Below, piece by piece: positions 34,332 through 46,107 of a stretch of DNA of 64,000 nucleotides (positions within the stretch are counted from its first letter, which is position 1; each line of letters starts with the position of its first letter). The translations under genes were made by a program, and so were the position numbers. Where the stretch lies: contig NC_067196.1 of the NCBI RefSeq assembly GCF_000699445.3, forward strand, positions 72,671,864-72,735,863. Reading direction: 5' to 3'. Origin of the DNA: Schistosoma haematobium. Its lineage: Eukaryota > Platyhelminthes > Trematoda > Strigeidida > Schistosomatidae. The notes under the pieces were generated by a model, which was given only the letters and a program-made list of their open reading frames with translations, ran no database searches and was not told the origin of the DNA.

Positions 34332-34654
34332 ACACTAACACAGAAAGAAAACAAAATTACATGTCTTTCTATCGATACTGAAACTGAATAGCAAACTGCA
34401 GATACATTTACTGGATTCTTAGCCGTGTTTTCGCATGAAGACAAGTGATGCTACTTGGTTACTGAAACTGAAGCAGTCGAAATGTGGTTCGAGTCCATCA
34501 CCCAGTTCTTTCAAATACCGATACAACTAACTTATAGACAAAAATTGCAGCGATGTGATTTAAGCACAAGATTTTCGACTACTAGGCGTAATGCTTAGGC
34601 TTTGCTCCACCAACTGTGACTTGGGAAGTTGAGCAATACTACTAAACCGGACAG
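34332..34654 (-). promoter_or_regulatory. SSADH upstream region (promoter inferred)
   Basis: Only 323 bp separate the start codon from the LINE insertion, so this interval and possibly the LINE hold the 5' UTR or promoter. No TATA box is convincing. It includes a GGTTCGAGTCC B-box-like sequence at about 34482. Confidence 0.3.
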
Positions 34655-35940
34655 TCAGTCAGCTACAACATAGGACCAGGCACATATATGCATCGGTCCA
34701 GGTTGCCATACCTCATTAGCACAGCAAGATGAACACCGGATTCATAGGAGTGGTTAGGTCAAAGGTGGTAATATATAGGAGAAAGATTGCATATAAGGAT
34801 ACAGCACAGGAAGAAGGAATTAGTCCGTAGAAAGAAAGATATGAAGTGATTTTAATCTTTTAGTTTAAGGGAAGACAGGGAGTGCATACACCTACGCCAT
34901 TGTGATCGATTCTGAGCCATGTCACCCAGAGTCTTCAACCATCGGTTACGAAAGTCACACGGACCCCAACCAAGTAGTCTGCATCTACCAACATGGCTTA
35001 GACAAGAGGTTAGTGTCTTCAAGCACTGATGCCACGTTTTGATTTGGCCGCCCCTAATTCTCTTCCAACCATCTCTAACACCCGTTAGCATTGTATGACG
35101 TGGTAATCGGTGTTCAGGCATACGTAACACGATGAAGATTCACAACCTCATCAACTGATTTACCACCATTACCTAATACCCTGCGTCTAACCTCACTATT
35201 ACTTACTCGGTGATCCCAACAGACGCCAGCAATATTTCTAAGGTATCTGTGGTCAAATACTAGTAGCTTACGAGTGTCTTCAACTCTTAAAGGCCATGTT
35301 TCGCTGCCGTAAAGTAAAACAGAACGGACTGCCGCGCAGTATACTCGTCCTTTTATTGATAAACGGATATCTCGCCTTCGCCAAAGGTGACGTAAGTTGG
35401 CAAAAGCCAAGCGAGCTTTTCGAATCCGTGCTGAGATTTCGTCAGACACCAACCCATTAGGGCTGATCAGACTTCCAAGATAAGTGAAGTTGCCAACACG
35501 TTCGACTATTTCACTCCCTATCCTTAGTTCAGGTGTTGACGCAGACCAGTCCTGAAGCAACAACTTGCATTTAGAGGGAGAGAAGCGCATTCCAAACATT
35601 CTGACATTGTTGCTCAGTGCTACCAAAAGACTCTGCATTTTATCAGCGTCTTCACCAAACAGGACTATATCATCTGCGTATTCTAAGTCGATAAGTGGAC
35701 CTCCTGGTAGGAGATCAATACCCGAGAATTCAGTCGACGAGAATGTTATTTCCACCAGTAGGTCTATGATGAAATTAAACAGAAATGGAGAAAGTGGACA
35801 GCCTTGACGGGCACCACTTGAGGTTGCAAAGCAGATGACAGTTCGCCATAAGCCCTGACTCCACTGATAGTGTTCGAGTAAAGAGCCTTTACAAGGTTTA
35901 TGTACTTCTGGGGTACGCTTTTCAATGATAAACACTGCCA
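34655..35940 (-). mobile_element. LINE, 5'-truncated, with RT catalytic region
   Basis: 1286 bp flanked by a perfect 14-bp duplication ACTAAACCGGACAG (34641-34654, 35941-35954). The frame of about 275 codons runs from just before RT motif B (SGARQGCPLSPFLFNFIIDL) through motif C (EYADDIVLFGED) and the thumb (FTYLGSLISPNG, LYGSETWPLR) and ends at about 35114. The rest (RMPEHRLPRHTMLTGV, WGPCDFRNRWLKTL) continues in another frame to 34852, so one frameshift lies near 35115-35130. Clade probably RTE-like; not the same family as the element at 61840. Confidence 0.9.
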
Positions 35941-36168
35941 CTAAACCGGACAGGAAACGTGTAGCTCAGTAAGATATATAAATCCGCACTTAATCATTAG
36001 ATCGTATTACATTACATCAATCCATTTTATTGCTGTTCATCAAAAATACGTAGAATAATTGTAAGATCAGGCAGACAAGCTGTGATTGAGTGTGACTTCA
36101 GGAAAAATTAGGTTTACTTTCCAAAGAGACCAATAAAGACTCATGACCAGTTTATTGGAAATATGTAT
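35941..36168. other. Spacer between LINE and Penelope element
   Basis: TSD then unique sequence. Confidence 0.5.
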
Positions 36169-37412
36169 TCATAAATTACATTTTGGTGGTGTTTTGTTCT
36201 CTGAGCTGGATGGTTTGGTCGTGGAGCTTTCATCGTTCTTCTGAACGACATCATCAGAACAAACTTCAGATAGAAGTGAAGTATTCGAATTTCTCCATAT
36301 GTGTTTCACAGCTTGTTCTGTGCACCTCGATGTTGATTGGTTCTTGTTGACCTTACATTTATCATTGTTTACTTCTTTGTTTTGGTTGTGTCTCCCATTG
36401 GTTTGATTTTTGTTCCTATATTTATGCATGATTTTCCTGATTGGTTGATAAATTGGATTGATTTCAATATGCTTGTTGATTGCTGATTGACTTGAGTGCC
36501 AGGCTTCTAAAAATTCTCTGGTGTTTTTGGAGTTTCCTCTGTCTAAGATTTCTGCATTTTCCCAATCGAATGAATGTCCGTAGTTATCCACGTGTATTGA
36601 TATAAGTGAAGAGATATCATGGCGTTTGACTGCTAATTGATGTTCATGTAGACGTAGGTGGAGGGGGCGTCCGCTTTGTCCGATGTAGTGTTTGCCGCAG
36701 TTGGCACAATTTATTTTGTAGATGATGTTTGATTTGTTTTCCTTTGTTATTTCATCTTTTGGTTTGCATAGGATTGATTGTAATGATTTTGTTGGTTTGT
36801 GTGCCACACCTATCCCGAAGGTTTTCAGCAGTCTCGTTGTGGTTTCTAATATTCCTTGTATGTACGGTAGGGTGATCCTTTTGTTGATTTTTGTGCTTGA
36901 TTTGGGTTCTGATGCTGTGTGCCGTTGGTGCTTTTTGATGAAGTTGATTGGGTAGCCGTTCTTTTGAAATATGTCCTTCAGGTATTTCTCTTCATTTTTC
37001 GTGCTGCCAGTGTGCTGCAGTGTGTCCTCGCCCTCTTGAACAATGTGTGTACGCAGTTGATTTTGTGAGCTCTGGGGTTGTTGCTATTGTAGTTGAGAAT
37101 TTGATCTGTATGGTTGGGTTTCCTATATACTTGAGTTTCCAGTTTTCCTGTATCGGTTCTAGTGATCAATATATCCAAGAATGCTAGTTGGTTGTTTGAC
37201 TCCTGTTCCATTGTAAACTTGATGTCGTTGAAAACGTTGTTGATCAGTTTGTATGTGTTTTCCAGTTCATCCTTTTTGACGATGACAAAGGTGTCGTCTA
37301 CGTAGCGAATCCAAATTTTTGGCTTGATCACTGGTAATATCGTGGCTTCTAGTCTTTGCATCACTGCTTCTGCGATCAGTCCTGATATTGGTGATCCCAT
37401 TGGTGTCCCTTT
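36169..37412 (-). mobile_element. Penelope-like element (family B), RT and GIY-YIG
   Basis: Minus sense. RT part 36978-37410: KGTPMGSPISGLIAEAVMQR (motif B), IRYVDDTFVIV (motif C, YVDD), NNQLAFLDILITRTD (motif D region). Then the linker HQRHTASEP..., and the GIY-YIG endonuclease IIYKINCANCGKHYIGQSGR at about residues 25-45 of the downstream 212-codon frame ending at 36169. One frameshift near 36990-37005 separates the two frames. The 5' end is truncated at the A-tail of another retroposon. The order RT then GIY-YIG defines canonical Penelope-like elements. Confidence 0.9.
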
Positions 37413-37930
37413 ACATTTATTTATTTGAACACACAAACATTGATAAAGGGGCAAAAATACATATGTGCCATACAACAATAATGAGGCCAGTAGTAGTTAT
37501 CATTGATTAGTGGAATGGAAGTGGTACTGTTCGGGTACCTAAACCGAGGCAGGTGGTTTTCTCAGGAGGCCACAACCGGAGCCTTCAAACTACAGGTCTG
37601 ATCCACAAGACAGTGGAACAACGTTAGGAGATGCAGTCCTATGGAAGCGGGTGACCAACAATGGGTTAATACGCTATTTGTTCTCTCAGGATCCTGGAGC
37701 CCATGTGTAACATTGGTTTAGAATCAGGGTTTTCCAAACCCCTAGGTGGACTCTCGATGTCCACGAACCTCGTTAAACTGCCGGACATTCGCTTTTCGCC
37801 CCCTCTATTTCGTAAATAAGACCCTCGCTGCGAGAAGTCAGTGAATAGGAATTACCTGTCAGTGTTCGGATTGTACTACAGTGGGGACATTCGCATGGTA
37901 TCATTTAAGATTCGGTGTGAAATTATGAAG
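37413..37930 (-). mobile_element. Retroposon R, second long copy
   Basis: Minus sense. Its 3' end TGTTCAAATAAATAAATG abuts the Penelope element. The block from 37480 to 37800 matches 28960-29230 almost base for base; the 5' part differs from the first copy. Confidence 0.75.
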
Positions 37931-38097
37931 GTTACCGATGTAAGGTAAATGATCAAACCCCAATTTAAATAAGCAAACTTGTGACGTGAATAACTAGTGT
38001 CCTATTCTAATTCGGAAAGTTTGAATGACTTACAATTGATTGATCACTAGGTGGTAATCAATGTCATGTATGTTAGATCCTTCTTAGTGTAGATTTA

Positions 38098-38340
38098 ATT
38101 ATTTATTTATTTTAACACATAGATATTGGTACAAGGAGGCACCATACAAATCTCATTCGATATGTGTGAGGGCTGTGATACTGCCCGGGTGCCCAAACCG
38201 AAGCAGATCGAATACTATCGACCAAGTTGCAATGTGGCCATCAGTCTAGGTGACTCGACATTGCGTGCACTATGTTGAGATAAGATGGTGACTGGAGGTA
38301 GTCAACAGGGTTCCCTGTTGAGCCATCCTTTCCCAATGAT
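38098..38340 (-). mobile_element. Retroposon R, third copy, diverged
   Basis: Minus sense 3' end (TAAAATAAATAAAT), then a block matching the 'acccaaaccgagg' and 'gtggcc' positions of the other copies. Confidence 0.6.
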
Positions 38341-38502
38341 AATTTCCCTATCTATCTTTTGATGAATACTTAAGCCAATAACAATCAAACGATTATTAAA
38401 CTTTCCTTATTTTAAATTTTTTAATACATTTGTTTATTTAACCTCACTGACATCATGTATAACAAGTTTATTATCAGTATTATTATCATCCTGTAAAAAT
38501 AA

Positions 38503-38503
<1 letters not shown>

Positions 38504-38544
<41 letters not shown>
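38504..38544. repeat. (TA)20 microsatellite
   Basis: Uninterrupted AT dinucleotide tract. Confidence 0.95.
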
Positions 38545-38547
<3 letters not shown>

Positions 38548-39159
38548 CGATTGTACAGCTTTGAAAATGAATTCGCCGAAAAGAGAATTCTTCGCTGAAC
38601 TAATCTTACCTATTTAATGTCTTAATGGGTGTACTTCGTTTATTAAAAAACTCCAAGGACACGAGATTTTGTTAGAGTACCACATGTGATACCAGCCCTA
38701 CTAACCACAAGTACCATTTTGATTATTTATTAGCGAAATGACAGTAGGTGAAAGAAAGGGGTCAATAGGATGAGTAAAGACAGTTATTTATGATTATTAA
38801 AGTGGATGTCTGGACAGTAAGCATTTACGGATTACTACGGAGGATGATAAGTACTGAACCTAAGGCACCAAGTATCCTCAAACAGCCTAAATCAGACATT
38901 AAATAACTCATGTGTGAACTAAACTACCTAATCTATATAGGTGTCGTTAGCAAGGTTTAACTTGATAATTTCGAATAAATTGAGCATCGGGTAGATTGTT
39001 AAAAATAAAATTAATATATTTGTAATATCTCGATGAGTCGAAAAATTAGGTTTTTTTAATTCTTTGATGTTTCATAACCCAATGTATGCCACTTCCTCAG
39101 AGAATAAATAAACAAATTAAATTAACCCGTTTGAATAGTACAAAGTAACAAAGCAGGAA
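38545..39159. other. No feature recognised
   Basis: AT-rich; nothing identifiable. Confidence 0.5.
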
Positions 39160-40660
39160 TATTTGGTGCGATCAATCAAAAACAGGTCCGATCAAGTCAG
39201 TCATTTCATTCCGGTCGAGGTGATTTATGTGAGGCATGACTATATATTTGTGTTCATGGTAAAGGACGAAAAATGTGACCTTTGTGGTGCGAAATGATAC
39301 AGCTGAAACTGTATATGCGATAAAGGTGTGAGATGTGAATAGAATCGGATATAGTAGCTCGGAGAGATGATCCAAATCGGATGGACAGTGAGGCCTCCTT
39401 TTCTGTTGAAGGTAGTAGGATTAAGAAATAAATGAAAAGCTTCAGATACTCGCCCTTCTTTGTAGTTCGAAAACCTTTTTGTATTATTTTGATGTTTCTA
39501 ATATCGATTCGATGGTTGTTGAAAATAGCATGAACTGCTATTGTTGATTTAATTTGGAGTCTTTACAGTTCTACGGAATATTAGGCTGTTTAAGCACTCG
39601 TCGTAAGGGAGTTTGGAAAGACCACTAATTTTGCTACCACACATTGAACACGCTCAGGTGAGTTCGTATCCTTAATAAAACATGGATCCGATGCTTGGAT
39701 ACAATATTCTAAGTGTGGTCTTACGTAGGTGGTATATAAAGTTCAAAACATCTCGTCAAAGCATTTGAATGCTCGGAGAAGTCACCATAAAGCAAGAAGC
39801 CCTTTGGCAACTGCTGCGTTGCAATGCGTAATTGTTTACAAGTCGTGACTTACTATTACCTGAAAGTCTGCTCATGCATGTATGGAAGAGACGCGCCGTA
39901 TATAGTATACTGATGAATGTTACCGTATCCGATGAGCATGAGTACACTAGGATTAATTTCTAAGTCCCAACATTGGGATCAACTATTTGTCTAGGTCAAC
40001 TTGACCATTAAAATGATCAGCCTCACTTCTTATTGTTCTTTAGATTTTGACACCATCTGCAAAAAATATTATCAACGACTTAAGAAATTGCAGTAATTCC
40101 TTGACATAAAAAAGGAAAAGTAGGAGACCTAAGACTGTCCCTTGAGTTATGCCGCTTTTGACCAGCTTCCATTCAGAGCGTCCCATTTACTATCACTCTG
40201 TCCTCGGACACATAGGAAGTTTCTTATCCATTCCTGTGCAACAACTGTTATTTCGAAGCTCGAGAGCTTCTGCATAAGACCTAAGTCACAATCCTTATCA
40301 AATGCTTTGCTAAAGTCTATGAATAATACATCAACATACAGACAATTATCTAGGGCTGCTGTCCAATTTTATTTCGCAATAAGTTGGTTAAACATGAATG
40401 CTTGTTTCGAAAGGCGTGTTGCTCGGAGGTTAACAGATTGTATGATTCTATGTGACTTAGTACCTTAAGCCGAATTATCTTTTCAAGTAAATTAACTACT
40501 ATGCTGGTTAGAATGACAGATCAGTAGTTAGACACGATCTGTCAACTTCTGAAGCTTACTACTCGAATAAGTGATGTCTGGAACATTAATGTAATCACTC
40601 GAGAGAATTTTCTTAGCCTTAGTCCTCGAAATCCGGTGTTAGGTCAGACATTCACAGAAG
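39160..40660 (-). pseudogene. CR1-type LINE, degenerate RT
   Basis: Minus-strand frames, with many stops and shifts, show LDVLFIDFSKAFDK (RT motif A), a 'FADG' form of FADD (motif C), LEINPSxCTHAHIGYGN, and a C-terminal LPYDECLN type end. FIDFSKAFD distinguishes it from the RTE copies (IDYEKAFD). Confidence 0.78.
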
Positions 40661-41107
40661 CTTACTAGGAAAGGAATAACATGGTCCGTCGGCCCACTAT
40701 GCTAAATACCCATCCAGGATGGGGATAGGAATCTGGTTAACCAAGTCGGTAAACTTCAGTTGTACAAAATTCTATCAAAAGTTAGTAGCACCCAATCTTT
40801 CTATTTTCGGGAAAACTTTGTACGAATTTTGGGTAAATTACGTAGCGGCAATAGAAAGCTTTAGGAAACGGCACCAGATTCTCAATATATCACCAGATTT
40901 TGGAAGGATCACTAAAATGTTAGGGAAATCTCAGGTTTCCCCAATATTTCCGCAAAATCTCGCAACACTTTGGGGCTTTTCCTCAAAATCTCCCCGAGCT
41001 TTGGAGAAAACTGCAAAAATTTTTACGAATTTGATGGAAAATCCACATTTCACACAAAACAGGGAGATTGGGGATCAAATGAACGTTCTGTTATTTGATG
41101 ACCATTC
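40661..41107. other. Unclassified, includes a 133-codon frame
   Basis: The plus-strand frame 40719-41120 shows repeated CCCC/AAATCTC patches, has no recognisable family, and its end runs into the MITE. I do not consider it a gene. Confidence 0.4.
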
Positions 41108-41368
41108 GGTGAGACTATAATTTATGGACGACCTTCTAGCGACGGTGAAGTGGCCTTGAGGGAACAACTTCTAATTAAGACTAAATGAGGGTTATAAAGC
41201 AGTTAGAATTCTCATTTATAGTTGATGTTTAGGGTTTAAAATTAGATTCAGGGTTTTCACCACGAACTGACATCAGCTATTTAGCCAAATGTATGAACGA
41301 ATTCCGCGCCAAATTCGTGAATCATTATCTTATATCTGATTGGTTCGTCCATAAATTATAGTCTCGCC
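41108..41368. mobile_element. MITE copy 2, 261 bp (Merlin-like)
   Basis: Ends GGTGAGACTATAATTTATGG and CCATAAATTATAGTCTCGCC. Perfect 8-bp duplication GACCATTC (41100-41107, 41369-41376). The interior matches copy 3 in inverted orientation. Confidence 0.88.
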
Positions 41369-41639
41369 GACCATTCTTCTAAACCTTTTTAGAAGTTAGT
41401 TGACTGCAACAATAGGCAAACATACTTTGTTTCAGGAAAAAATTATCTACAAACAACTCTTAAGAATGGCAGCACTCCACCTGCTTTATCACAATCTTAC
41501 CCTAGTGTCACACCATCTAAAAGTCATTAGACTTTGAGAATTCGCAGTCACGCGTAAACTCAAATCAATCACTGTTGGTCACAAGGTCATAACGCGCAAC
41601 ATTTTAAATTAGCCGCTTAAAGTAACAGCTCATCAAGTC

Positions 41640-43900
41640 TTCTGTCCTTACCGGTAAGGATTGAAGGTGAAATGTCCTGGATTATTCTTTGCAATTTAAA
41701 GTGCCGTGAAAATCAAATCTCACTTTAAATGTATCGAAAAGTGTTACTTTTACATATTCCGGTGGAGAATTCCATCAAATCACCACTCGACGCGAAAACC
41801 AGAACTTCAAGCGTAAACGATTTAATCTCGGTTTTTGAACATTTCTAAAATGTTCCCTCTGATGATCAATTCTAGATGGAAGGAAAAATAAGGCAGTAAT
41901 TGCGAGATCATATTTCGGTATCCGGTGAGTCAGCATAAGACCACCCCGTAACCTTCGGTATGATAACGGAAATAGGATGAGGTATCTCATTATGTCTTCA
42001 TAAGATAGGCCAAAGGAACTTTATTCCACTTTGCTTCTTTGACCAACTTTTCCTGGCATACTAACCTCATAAGTGAAATAAGGACTCATTGCTTGAACCT
42101 CACATTCCAGGTGTAGCCTAATAAAATTCAACTATAAAAACCTTAACATCTCTTCGTCCAAGTGATAAAATGACTCATGAATAGCCCATAAGACCTTCAA
42201 GCCTTTAGCAGAAGTAGCATTTCAGTTACTTGTGGTCTTTAGATCATTGCCTTGATCTTTAAAATCCGTTACTTCAGGTGAAACAATCCCACTTATTGTA
42301 TAGGGATGTGGATCATTTAATTTATTTATTTACATTATAGCACCCTTGTTATAATTAACTTCGAGTGACCTCGTATACATCCACCCAACCAGCGAACTTA
42401 AATCATCCTCTTATATTACTGCATATGACATGTGTGGGTCTCCAAATTTGTCATTTGCAAAAAGTAGGCTAAACTCCGCCTGAAGTCCCTACGGGGCTAC
42501 TGCCGGTCCCAAGTACGGGGTTAGCGTCCCCATCCCGTAGAAAACTAACTCGCTAAAAAACGCTAACCAGAAAAAATTATTCAAACATAAAAAGTAGGAT
42601 AAAAGACTTCGCTACATCTGGCAAGTCGTACAATTGTAGTTTGGTTCGGTATTAGTACTACTCTGTTATTAGACCTAATCCAAAATTGTAGATTTGTCAT
42701 CGCATGACTTCCTAATCTACAAGATCTTATGTGGAAGTCACATCATTGTCTACACTGGCTCGTCGTATTATGACACTCAGCCATACGATGCTTAGCTCTT
42801 GTGAAGGACATATTTGGGCTAGGAATGGAATAGTATACTTGATGTGGAAAGGTATGAATTATACAAAAATGACTACGCCTACTACTCTGAGCCATGCCAT
42901 ACTGATCACTTTTACCCAAACTCATCGTTGTTGGCCTTCCCTTAGTGTTACATGTTAAATATTAGTTCTCTCACTTACTTCATGTTCAGCTTGGAGGATC
43001 GTGTTGTTAGAACCAATATCATTACAAGTCTATGGTAAACCTACTGAATATTTTACTACCTACTTGTTGTAGTTTAAACAATTAACCCACTATGTAAAAG
43101 TATGTGTGAGTCTGATTAAAAGGATGTCTGCACCCCAACCTTTATCTGGCATTCCATTGTTTGTATATACAGTCAACCAATAACACCCTTATTGATTAAA
43201 ATTTATAAAATGCACATAGACATTTAGACTTCATACCAATACCGAATCACACGCTTCCTAGTATGCTTACCCCTTTAGTGCTCATGGATTTTATTATTCG
43301 TCAACAATAGACTTTCTAAACAGGTGGTACCCTGGATTTTAAAATGCACAAGTAAATTCATGATAACGTACCCAGTTAGTGGGACATCACATTTATTGTC
43401 AAGTGAAGAAGAGTTAACCTCTACAAGTCATTAACGTGAAGCACGTATAGTAGACGGCCAAGGATCGTATCTTGGGAAGCTCCACTCTCAAAAATCCTAT
43501 GCTGATTTGTCCGTATCCATTGTCCTCTATCATTGAGGACGTCACTTGTCTCGTCCATGATTTCATGATAGATCACAAAACTCTGTCAAAGGCTTTACTT
43601 GCATCTGTCAAAATTACATCTGTCGGAATATCTGTGTCTTTCTCTGCGGCTCAATCTTCTCTTGTAATGAGATTTGTCAGGTATAATAGGCCTCCCCAAA
43701 AGCCATGTTGTCCACTAACGAAGAGATTATTCGCTTCCATGTAGTTTAAAACAATCATTAGAATAATCCTATCCTTTAGTTTGACGACTACACTTATCAG
43801 ACTAATGTTTCGATAGTTACCAACTTGGTTTCAACTCCCGCTTTGTAAATCGGACTGATAATTGTGTTTTCTTAGCCTAGAGAGTTCAGACTTCTATAAT
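41640..43900 (-). pseudogene. CR1-type LINE, degenerate, second copy
   Basis: RT start at 43900-43440 on the minus strand (QHGF, VILTDASKAFDRV). C-terminus at 42000-41700 (LFPLSYRRLRGGLMLT, FRNVQKPRLNRLR, FWFSRRVVI). The middle is too decayed to read and holds an RTE 5' piece at 42470. Probably one element, but this is inferred from order and strand. Confidence 0.65.
42470..42595 (+). repeat. Standalone RTE 5'-end-like sequence
   Basis: Matches 61840-61970 (AACTCCGCCTG, GTTAGCGTCCCCATCCCGTA, 'aactaactcgct') and ends at CAGAAAAAATTATTCAAAC, with no RTE coding after it. Confidence 0.75.
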
Positions 43901-45194
43901 AACATAAAATAGTATTGCCAGAGGTTTATGGTTCTAGAAACCATTTTGTGCCTGAGTTTTCAATGTATTCTTCTATTTTTAAATTAGAAAGAATAAGAAT
44001 CGCTGTAGAAACTCGAAAATTTTTTAAAGCTAATAAGACTGATATAGATTTCATAGATATTAGTCGACAGGTCGGCGTGATCTCTAATCCGGAAAAACCT
44101 GTATAGGTTCAGTAATTAGAAACCGTTTCTCCACTACGTGAACAATTGTTCTTTAAATGTCTTCCAAATCTTTGATAACCATCTTGGCACAAATCGCTTG
44201 TCGGTTACCTGTTGGCTAGATCTGGTTCTTCAGATGCACTAGTATAAACTATATTTACATTACGATTACATTACATATAAATCTGGACTGTTTAGGTACG
44301 TCTCAAATGTAATGCTTATTACTGCTTTTATGTATTGGCTGCTTTCATTACTTCACTACTTGCTCAAGAATACTACAACGTAAGTTTGTTCAATCCGTTA
44401 GTCATCATTCATTGAGAAAAATACAAATTTATTTGGTGTTTAAGCGCTCCCGGTTTACCTTTGCACGCCAGCTCACAGTTGGCTATTATTGTGTAGCGGT
44501 GCATGACTTGTTTCTCTGTTTTTGAGTGCTGATTAAGTTGCAGTTTGACCGCCGGTTCGAGTGACCTGATATGGTGTGATGTGTTAGTTGGTTGGAGGTA
44601 GTCCTATAGATACCCTGGGTCTAAGCTAGAATCTAGTTGGGGCTCGTCAGCGAGATATACCTGAATTCTCGAAGGAATCGGCTCTTCCTGAAGAATTTCC
44701 GATAAAATTAACATTTAAAAACACGATGGACAAAGTCGTGCGTTAATAGAGGGATATGAATTATTTCAGTCATCTCGGTAATTCGTTGTGAATCTTATTT
44801 AATTCAGAGTTTTTTCAGTTTGATTAATGGTTTTACCCATTGCTGATGCTTTGATCACCTTAAATATGCCTCTATACTGAATTTCCGAAGTAACATCCAC
44901 AATAGAAAACGTGGCATGAATAAGCGTTCGACACTAACTAGTAGGTCGAACAGTTTCAGAACGGAAAATTTAAGTTCCCAAGGGGTCCGGTTAGGTTTAA
45001 AAGACTTAGTGACAACACAGCTTTGACCAGAACAGAAATGTGAGTTCTCTCAAATTTCCAAGTACATATTGCTGAAGAGTACCAAACAGCACCAAACTTA
45101 GTTACAGGTTTCTCTGTTGATCAACTCCAACGACTTGATACTATTTGTCAGACAGTATCAAATGAGGAGACGAAAGTAACATTTAATAATATCT
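43901..45194. other. No feature recognised
   Basis: About 1.3 kb with higher GC patches near 44450-44680 (a possible B box GGTTCGAGTGACC at about 44553), otherwise unidentified. Confidence 0.4.
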
Positions 45195-45560
45195 TAGTAT
45201 GGGGTTGTGAAGATTATTGGTTTCTTATTGATAAGTTAATCGTTGATTCATGGTCTCAATTAGTAATTTTATTTGATAATGCCATGTCCCATGGCCCGTC
45301 AAATATCACATGACAAAACTGCCAATTAGAATATCCTACTTGTGACGTTGTAGTAGTGACCTTGAATCGAGTTTGAGTCTTTATTGGTCCTCTGTATAGC
45401 AACCTATCGCCTACACCAGCCCGTTCAGTCTAGAGCACAAACTCAACCTCAGCTGTGTGACTCGTATTTTTCAGACATACTCGGTTTATATGCAAGTAGA
45501 CCAGATTGCAATATACTGTAAAATTAAAAACAATAGTTACACAAGATCAAGCCAAAAGCG
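45195..45560 (-). repeat. SINE tail plus diverged LTR-like piece
   Basis: 45195-45270 matches the outer SINE block ('agtatggggttgtgaagatt'). 45300-45520 in minus sense shows 'gcatataaaccgagtatgt' and 'gaccaataaagactc', resembling the TATA and 3' part of the solo LTRs. No ends or TSD found. Confidence 0.4.
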
Positions 45561-46107
45561 GCTGTGAGTCATATTTTTGAACTTAGTATTTCACAATTTT
45601 TAACAATACTTCCCTACTTGTCATTCTCCATCCAACCCTGTCCTGGATAAACCTCTCCAGTGTGAAATGTTCAAAATATTCAGTTAATAAGACATAATTA
45701 TCAAGTTCTTGTGAAAGTGTAATGCACTAATTCGTATGATAAGCATAAACCAGAGATCATAAGTTAATAAGATAATAAGATTTACCAACTCATTATCATC
45801 AGTAAACCTTTTTCATTTAAGTACAAAATGTTATGTTACTTACAGTAGTATTACGTTTCAAATGAAAATTTAAAACGTTGGTACTTTATTTCAATGATAT
45901 CAAGGTAAATGAAATTGCCAATCTGGAAATTATGGATTATTAAAAATCAACTTATGTCAATCTTTAAATTTCTACTACACTTTCTAGCTATTCAGACGAG
46001 TGTAAAAGTTCCACACAAATTGGTAAATAAAGTTACTGTACCATTTCCAGCTAGATAAATGGAAGCATACTGTTGAATTTCATCACGACTCAGTTTTTAT
46101 TCGAAAA
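45561..46107. other. Mostly unique; short RTE-like patch
   Basis: 'catccaaccctgtcctgg' at about 45630 resembles the RTE 3' coding end in minus sense. Confidence 0.45.

Noticed and set aside
34018..34341. 107-codon frame overlapping SSADH exon 1
   Set aside because: Alternative frame without family match; the other frame gives the dehydrogenase N-terminus and the correct splice phase.
40719..41120. 133-codon plus-strand frame
   Set aside because: No family signal, low-complexity internal repetition, and its last residues come from the MITE TSD and TIR.
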